Of a stretch of DNA of 64,000 bases, positions 59,852-64,000 are shown one piece after another. Made by a program: the position numbers and the translations under genes. The notes beneath the pieces were generated by a model, which did no database searches, had not been told where the DNA came from, and was given only the letters and a program-made list of their open reading frames with translations. The stretch is from Lawsonibacter sp. Lineage in GTDB: Bacteria > Bacillota > Clostridia > Oscillospirales > Oscillospiraceae. Location of the stretch: NCBI GenBank assembly GCA_022796195.1, contig JAAWIE010000003.1, positions 1 through 64,000 on the forward strand. Direction: 5' to 3'. Numbering within the stretch: position 1 is the first letter of the stretch; each line of letters starts with the position of its first letter.

Positions 59852-61084
59852 TTACATGTGGGCCCGATGGTACACCTTTTTCCCTTTTTTAACCATCAGT
59901 CCATCTCCGGAAAGCATTTCCGCTGTAACGCTAGCCGCAGCGTCCTCTACTTTCTTGCCGTTGACCTCTACCCCGCCCTGTTCTACCAGACGGCGGGCCT
60001 CCTTTTTAGAAGGCACCAGCTTGCATTTGACCATCAGGTCCAGCACACCAATCGCTCCATCGGTGAGATCCTCGGTGGAAAGCTGGGTGGCAGGCACATT
60101 GGACATGTCACCGCCGCCTACAAACAGGGCCTTAGCGGCATCCTGGGCCTTAATGGCCTCTTCCTCTCCGTGGACTAGCTTGGACAATTCAAAGGCCAGA
60201 ATTTCTTTGGCCGTGTTGAGCTGACTGCCTTCCCACTGGTCCATCTCGTCAATCTGCTCCAGCGGCAAGAAAGTAAGCATACGCAGGCATTTAAGGACGT
60301 CGCCATCCCCCACATTGCGCCAATACTGGTAGAACTCATAGGGAGTGGTCTTGCTGGGGTCCAGCCATACTGCACCCTTGGCAGTTTTCCCCATCTTCTT
60401 CCCCTCGGAGTTGAGCAGCAGAGTGATGGTCATGGCGTGGGCGTCCTTGCCCAGCTTGCGGCGGATCAGTTCGGTGCCGCCCAGCATGTTGGACCACTGG
60501 TCATCGCCGCCGAACTGCATGTTGCAGCCGTGGTGCTGGAACAGGTAGTAGAAGTCGTAGGACTGCATAATCATGTAGTTGAATTCCAGGAAGGACAGTC
60601 CTTTTTCCATACGCTGTTTGTAGCACTCGGCCCGAAGCATGTTGTTTACAGAGAAGCAGGCCCCTACCTCCCGCAGCAGTTCCACATAGTTGAGTTTGAG
60701 CAGCCAGTCGGCGTTGTTAATCATCCGGGCTTTGCCCTCCCCAAACTCAATGAACCGTTCCATCTGCTTTTTGAAGCAGTCGCAGTTGTGCTGGATGGTC
60801 TCGGGGGTCATCATGGAGCGCATGTCGGTGCGGCCGGAGGGGTCCCCGATCATGCCGGTGCCGCCGCCGATCAGGGCGATGGGCCGGTTGCCCGCCATTT
60901 GCAGGCGCTTCATCAGGCACAGGGCCATGAAGTGGCCCACATGGAGGGAATCCGCCGTGGGATCGAAGCCGATGTAGAACACCGCCTTCCCCTCGTTAAT
61001 CATTTTGGAAATCTCTTCCTCATTGGTCACCTGGGCAATCAGTCCCCGGGCTTTCAGTTCTTCGTAACAGGTCATAGTATTCAT
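59852..61084 (-). CDS. tyrS: Tyrosyl-tRNA synthetase
   Basis: [55 protein letters not shown]-terminal S4 domain. Confidence 0.97.
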   Translation of the reverse strand: MNTMTCYEELKARGLIAQVTNEEEISKMINEGKAVFYIGFDPTADSLHVGHFMALCLMKRLQMAGNRPIALIGGGTGMIGDPSGRTDMRSMMTPETIQHNCDCFKKQMERFIEFGEGKARMINNADWLLKLNYVELLREVGACFSVNNMLRAECYKQRMEKGLSFLEFNYMIMQSYDFYYLFQHHGCNMQFGGDDQWSNMLGGTELIRRKLGKDAHAMTITLLLNSEGKKMGKTAKGAVWLDPSKTTPYEFYQYWRNVGDGDVLKCLRMLTFLPLEQIDEMDQWEGSQLNTAKEILAFELSKLVHGEEEAIKAQDAAKALFVGGGDMSNVPATQLSTEDLTDGAIGVLDLMVKCKLVPSKKEARRLVEQGGVEVNGKKVEDAAASVTAEMLSGDGLMVKKGKKVYHRAHM

Positions 61085-61091
61085 TCTCCTA

Positions 61092-61937
61092 TCATGTCAA
61101 AATTTCACTCTGTCTGGCCAGCATCACGTTATATAGCACCACGCCGCCCACAACTATGGTAGCACCGGTCAGGGCCACCGGCCCAATCATCTCATGGTAA
61201 AACACTGCCACCAGCACCGGGTTGAGCACCGGCTCGATGCCGGACACCAGGCTGGCGGTAACCGGCGGGGTGGTTTTCAGTCCCTCGGAGAGCAGGATGT
61301 AGGCCAGACCCACCTGGAATATCCCCAGTACCAGCAGGGCGGTCAGGGTATTCTGGGAAAAGTCGGTCTCATAGCCCAGCCACGGCAGGCCCACCACCGC
61401 GCTGATGACGTCCCCCCAGAAGACGGAGGAGATTGCGTCGCTGTCGGGCATATCGTTCATCAGGAACACCCCGGCATAGGATACCCCGGAAAGCAGGGCC
61501 AGCACATTCCCCAGCATCCCCCCTGCCGACAGGCTATCCACAAAAAACAGGAGCACCCCGCCCAGTACCAGTCCGCAGGCCATCAGGTCCAGTTTCCGGG
61601 GCTTTTTCCCGAAAAACAGGATGGAAAAGACAATGACGAAAATGGGCGCGGTGAACTGGAGTACAATGGCGTTGGCCGCGGTGGTGAGTTTGTTGGCGAT
61701 GGAAAACAGGATGTTGGTGCCGCACACCGACAGCGCCCCGATCAGAATCCAGCCGTTGAATCCGGGCTTTCTTCCAATCAGCTTCAGGTACAGCCCGATG
61801 ACCACCAGTGCAATGGCGGTCCGGGCGCCGTTGATGGCCATGCCGCTCCAGGGGATGAGCTTGATGCACAGTCCTCCGATGCTGTACAATACAGCGGCCA
61901 GGAACACACAAAACGTTCCTCTCTGACGCGCTGACAA
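61092..61937 (-). CDS. EamA/DMT family transporter (start near 61937, TTG)
   Basis: [30 protein letters not shown]; ten TM segments; the ATG at 62030 lies in the apparent promoter, so a downstream start is preferred. Confidence 0.85.
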   Translation of the reverse strand: MSARQRGTFCVFLAAVLYSIGGLCIKLIPWSGMAINGARTAIALVVIGLYLKLIGRKPGFNGWILIGALSVCGTNILFSIANKLTTAANAIVLQFTAPIFVIVFSILFFGKKPRKLDLMACGLVLGGVLLFFVDSLSAGGMLGNVLALLSGVSYAGVFLMNDMPDSDAISSVFWGDVISAVVGLPWLGYETDFSQNTLTALLVLGIFQVGLAYILLSEGLKTTPPVTASLVSGIEPVLNPVLVAVFYHEMIGPVALTGATIVVGGVVLYNVMLARQSEILT

Positions 61938-61952
61938 AACAATCACTTCCTT

Positions 61953-62030
61953 AAAAAAGCCCTCCGCCCGAAGCTCGGACAGAGGGCCGCTGTATTGACA
62001 CACTCTACCACATTTTCCCCCCGTTGTCAA
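61953..62030 (-). promoter_or_regulatory. EamA-tyrS promoter with promoter-proximal terminator-like hairpin
   Basis: Minus strand TTGACA -17 bp- TAGAGT, then GCCCTC-T-GTCCGA-GCT-TCGGGC-G-GAGGGC-TTTTTT before the CDS. Confidence 0.65.
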
Positions 62031-62085
62031 CGGGAAAATGGAAGGAATCGTGGCAGGTTTCTACCTCAAAGTCTCCTTTAGCCGG

Positions 62086-62856
62086 TCAGCCCGATTCCTG
62101 GTTTCTAAGCCGGAGAAGCCAACCCAGCAGATTTCCGGCCAGCGCAGAAACCGCCGCTATAAAGCAGTGAAACATGGCGGAGGAATTGAAGAGCAGGAAT
62201 ACCATAGGCAAATAGCACACAAAGCAGGCCGCCGGGTACAGCAGGCATACCCCCTGCCGCTTCCCCAGGGACATTCCGGAGGAAAACCCCGCTGCTGGCA
62301 GAATGAGATATGGCATAATCAATCCAGACAGCAGTGGGAGATCCACAATCAAAGTACGGTCAATCCAGCTCAGCACCGGCGGCAGAAGGTCGCACAGCAG
62401 CAGGGCAAAAATCAAATAAGGTAAGCTCTCCCGCCACTTCAGCGGGGAAGGTCCGGGAGCCAGCCCCAGCAGGGTACGCAGCTGCATCACCTCCAGATAC
62501 CAGCCGATCCAGCGTCCCAGCCAGACCACCGCGTACAGCAGCGCGAGAATCGCCAGCCATGCCAGCATCTGGGCCCCCCGGGCGCCCAGATGGGCCGTCA
62601 GCAGAAGGAACAGGGTTGCGGTGACGCCAAAATGGGCGGCGGAGTGCAGCAGCAGGATTTTACCGCTGTCCGCAAAGGGCAGGGCTGCCACACCGGCCAT
62701 CCCCCCCAGCGCCGCACACAGTACAGCGGTCAGAGCCGACGGCCCCCGGCTCCCCACCGTCCACGACGCCAGAATCACGCTGATTCCCAGCCCCAGCGCC
62801 GCGCCCGGCAGAATGCGGCTCAGCAAAAGCAGGACGGACTGTTTTACAACTTTCAT
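62086..62856 (-). CDS. Polytopic membrane protein, DUF3021-like, partner of LytTR regulator
   Basis: Start MKVVKQSVLLLLSRILPG overlaps end of the LytTR gene; several TM segments; upstream part of ORF-track entry is the LytTR gene out of frame. Confidence 0.65.
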   Translation of the reverse strand: MKVVKQSVLLLLSRILPGAALGLGISVILASWTVGSRGPSALTAVLCAALGGMAGVAALPFADSGKILLLHSAAHFGVTATLFLLLTAHLGARGAQMLAWLAILALLYAVVWLGRWIGWYLEVMQLRTLLGLAPGPSPLKWRESLPYLIFALLLCDLLPPVLSWIDRTLIVDLPLLSGLIMPYLILPAAGFSSGMSLGKRQGVCLLYPAACFVCYLPMVFLLFNSSAMFHCFIAAVSALAGNLLGWLLRLRNQESG

Positions 62857-63308
62857 GAGTGCCTCCTTCCCAGATTCAGGGTCTCTTTGATTTTCTTCAT
62901 GTACCGCCGGGACACATAGGCGTGTACCGTTCCGTCCAGCGTCATGCGGATGGTCCCCGATAGCGATAAATCTACTGCGGTCACTCGCTCCAAATTTACG
63001 ATTTCCCCGTTCGAAATGCGGACAAACCGAGTGGTGTCCAGCCGCTCCTCCAATTCGTACAGTCGCAGTGGAACAGAAAAACACTCCTCTGCGGTCTGTG
63101 CAGCAACGCCCTTGCCGTCGGTATAAAAACGGAGAAATTCTCCCTGATGAAGAAATAGTTTTTTCTCCCCACAGCTCACCGGAACCGGCCCCAGGGCCAG
63201 CCCACGCAGGTTCTCAGCCAAACGGCACAGCTCTGCGCTGTCTTCCCCCGCCAGAATAACCACCTTTAGTTCCTGTCGGCCTGGTTCAATCTTAATTTCC
63301 ACCTCCAC
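62853..63308 (-). CDS. LytTR family DNA-binding regulator
   Basis: GEFLRFYTDGKGV...LYELEERLDTTRFVRISNGEIVNLERVTAVDLSLSGTIRMTLDGTVHAYVSRRYMKKIKETL. Confidence 0.93.
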   Translation of the reverse strand: MEVEIKIEPGRQELKVVILAGEDSAELCRLAENLRGLALGPVPVSCGEKKLFLHQGEFLRFYTDGKGVAAQTAEECFSVPLRLYELEERLDTTRFVRISNGEIVNLERVTAVDLSLSGTIRMTLDGTVHAYVSRRYMKKIKETLNLGRRHS

Positions 63309-63333
63309 AGAGCGTCCCTCCTCTCTGCCACAC

Positions 63334-63362
63334 AGTATAGCCTCTCTCCCCTGTCCTGTCTA
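63334..63362 (-). promoter_or_regulatory. lytTR promoter
   Basis: Minus strand TAGACA -17 bp- TATACT. Confidence 0.6.
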
Positions 63363-63370
63363 TCCTTTCC

Positions 63371-63410
63371 GGACAACTGGTCATTTTTTCAGGATAACTG
63401 GTTGTTTTGC
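63371..63410. promoter_or_regulatory. Two direct repeats 21 bp apart, candidate LytTR operator
   Basis: GGACAACTGGTCATTTT (63371) and GGATAACTGGTTGTTTT (63392); minus strand ACCAGTTNTCC units resemble LytTR half-sites. Confidence 0.65.
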
Positions 63411-63412
63411 CG

Positions 63413-63441
63413 TTGACAGACCGAGCGACTTAAGATAAAAT
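63413..63441 (+). promoter_or_regulatory. tRNA-Arg promoter
   Basis: TTGACA -17 bp- TAAAAT. Confidence 0.7.
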
Positions 63442-63462
63442 ATCAGAGGTATCTGAACGTTT

Positions 63463-63539
63463 GCCTCGATAGCTCAGCAGGATAGAGCGTCCGCCTCCTA
63501 AGCGGAAGGCCGCTGGTTCGAATCCAGTTCGGGGTGCCA
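63463..63539 (+). tRNA. tRNA-Arg(CCT)
   Basis: Cloverleaf: acceptor GCCTCGA/TCGGGGT, anticodon loop CTCCTAA, GGTTCGAATCC, encoded CCA. Confidence 0.93.
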
Positions 63540-63576
63540 GAAAGCCCGCAGGAATTTTTTCCTGCGGGCTTTCTTC
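63540..63576 (+). terminator. tRNA-Arg terminator
   Basis: GAAAGCCCGCAGGAA...TTCCTGCGGGCTTTC. Confidence 0.82.
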
Positions 63577-63654
63577 TATGTACGTTTCTTTTCCGGCTCG
63601 TCAAAGAAGCTCCTGCCTTCCCCCGAAGGGGGGAAAGCTTTGGGTGCGTTCCTG

Positions 63655-63840
63655 TCAGCGGTTAACCCCACGTTTGTCCGTACGGCCCATAAGCCAGTCA
63701 ATCGAGACTTCATAAAACGCCGCAATTGCTAACTGAGTATCTCCTCGTGGGGTTGCACCTAATTCAAGGTCCTGGTATCCTCTAGTTGATAATCCAATTT
63801 CGGTCGCAATCTGAGTTGGTTTTCAGCTGGCTCTCGCCTG
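63655..63840 (-). pseudogene. XRE family regulator remnant
   Basis: Minus strand KPTQIATEIGLSTRGYQDLELGATPRGDTQLAIAAFYEVSIDWLMGRTDKRGVNR* with an in-frame TGA just upstream and no intact start. Confidence 0.65.
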
Positions 63841-63852
63841 TCTGGAGCGGGA

Positions 63853-64000
63853 TTAACGCTTGTCCTTTTTGGGATTGCGGCGGTCCTCATCCACCTCATA
63901 TGCCTTAATAATCTTTTGCACCAAAGCGTGGCGGACCACGTCGGACTCGTTCAGGCGGAGGATAGCGATATCCTCCACCCCCTTCAACACCCGCATGGCC
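63853..64000 (-). CDS. phoH: PhoH family protein, C-terminus (truncated by window edge)
   Basis: AMRVLKGVEDIAILRLNESDVVRHALVQKIIKAYEVDEDRRNPKKDKR*. Confidence 0.8.
   Translation of the reverse strand, partial: AMRVLKGVEDIAILRLNESDVVRHALVQKIIKAYEVDEDRRNPKKDKR

Noticed and set aside
61953-62060. T-box leader for the tyrS operon
   Set aside because: No room for a specifier stem and no T-box consensus (TGGNACCGCG-like) seen.

Overview
The window looks like a chromosomal segment of a spore-forming Clostridia bacterium, probably Oscillospiraceae-like (inferred from gene content and synteny only). Most of it is dense core genome: SpoIVFA/SpoIVFB-like pair, YlbJ, RarA, TmcAL, AckA, SleB-like hydrolase, nusB-(TsaD paralog)-xseAB-ispA-dxs-tlyA-nadK-argR-recN, malic enzyme, asd-dapA-dapB, SpoIID, queA-tgt-yajC, SpoIIM-XerD, MurD, YunB, LigA, XerC-like, TyrS, LytTR/DUF3021 and a partial PhoH. 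There are two tRNA genes, Pro(CGG) on minus and Arg(CCT) on plus. No CRISPR array, rRNA or intact mobile element was found. Main leads: (1) a SCIFF ranthipeptide locus with an uncharacterised Cys-tailed ORF and a terminator between precursor and maturase; (2) two tandem 12-bp copies of the XerD-binding arm of Firmicutes dif, about 0.8 kb upstream of xerD; (3) a yybP-ykoY-like (Mn2+) riboswitch with an overlapping terminator upstream of an orphan OadB-like pump subunit and a 40-aa partner missing from the ORF track; (4) two direct repeats exactly 21 bp apart just upstream of a lytTR-DUF3021 promoter, fitting LytTR autoregulation; (5) very short promoter-hairpin-terminator leaders ahead of asd-dapA-dapB and EamA-tyrS; (6) several gene remnants (integrase, RibD_C/DHFR-like, XRE, a frameshifted small ORF). 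All calls come from reading the sequence and supplied translations; no searches were run.
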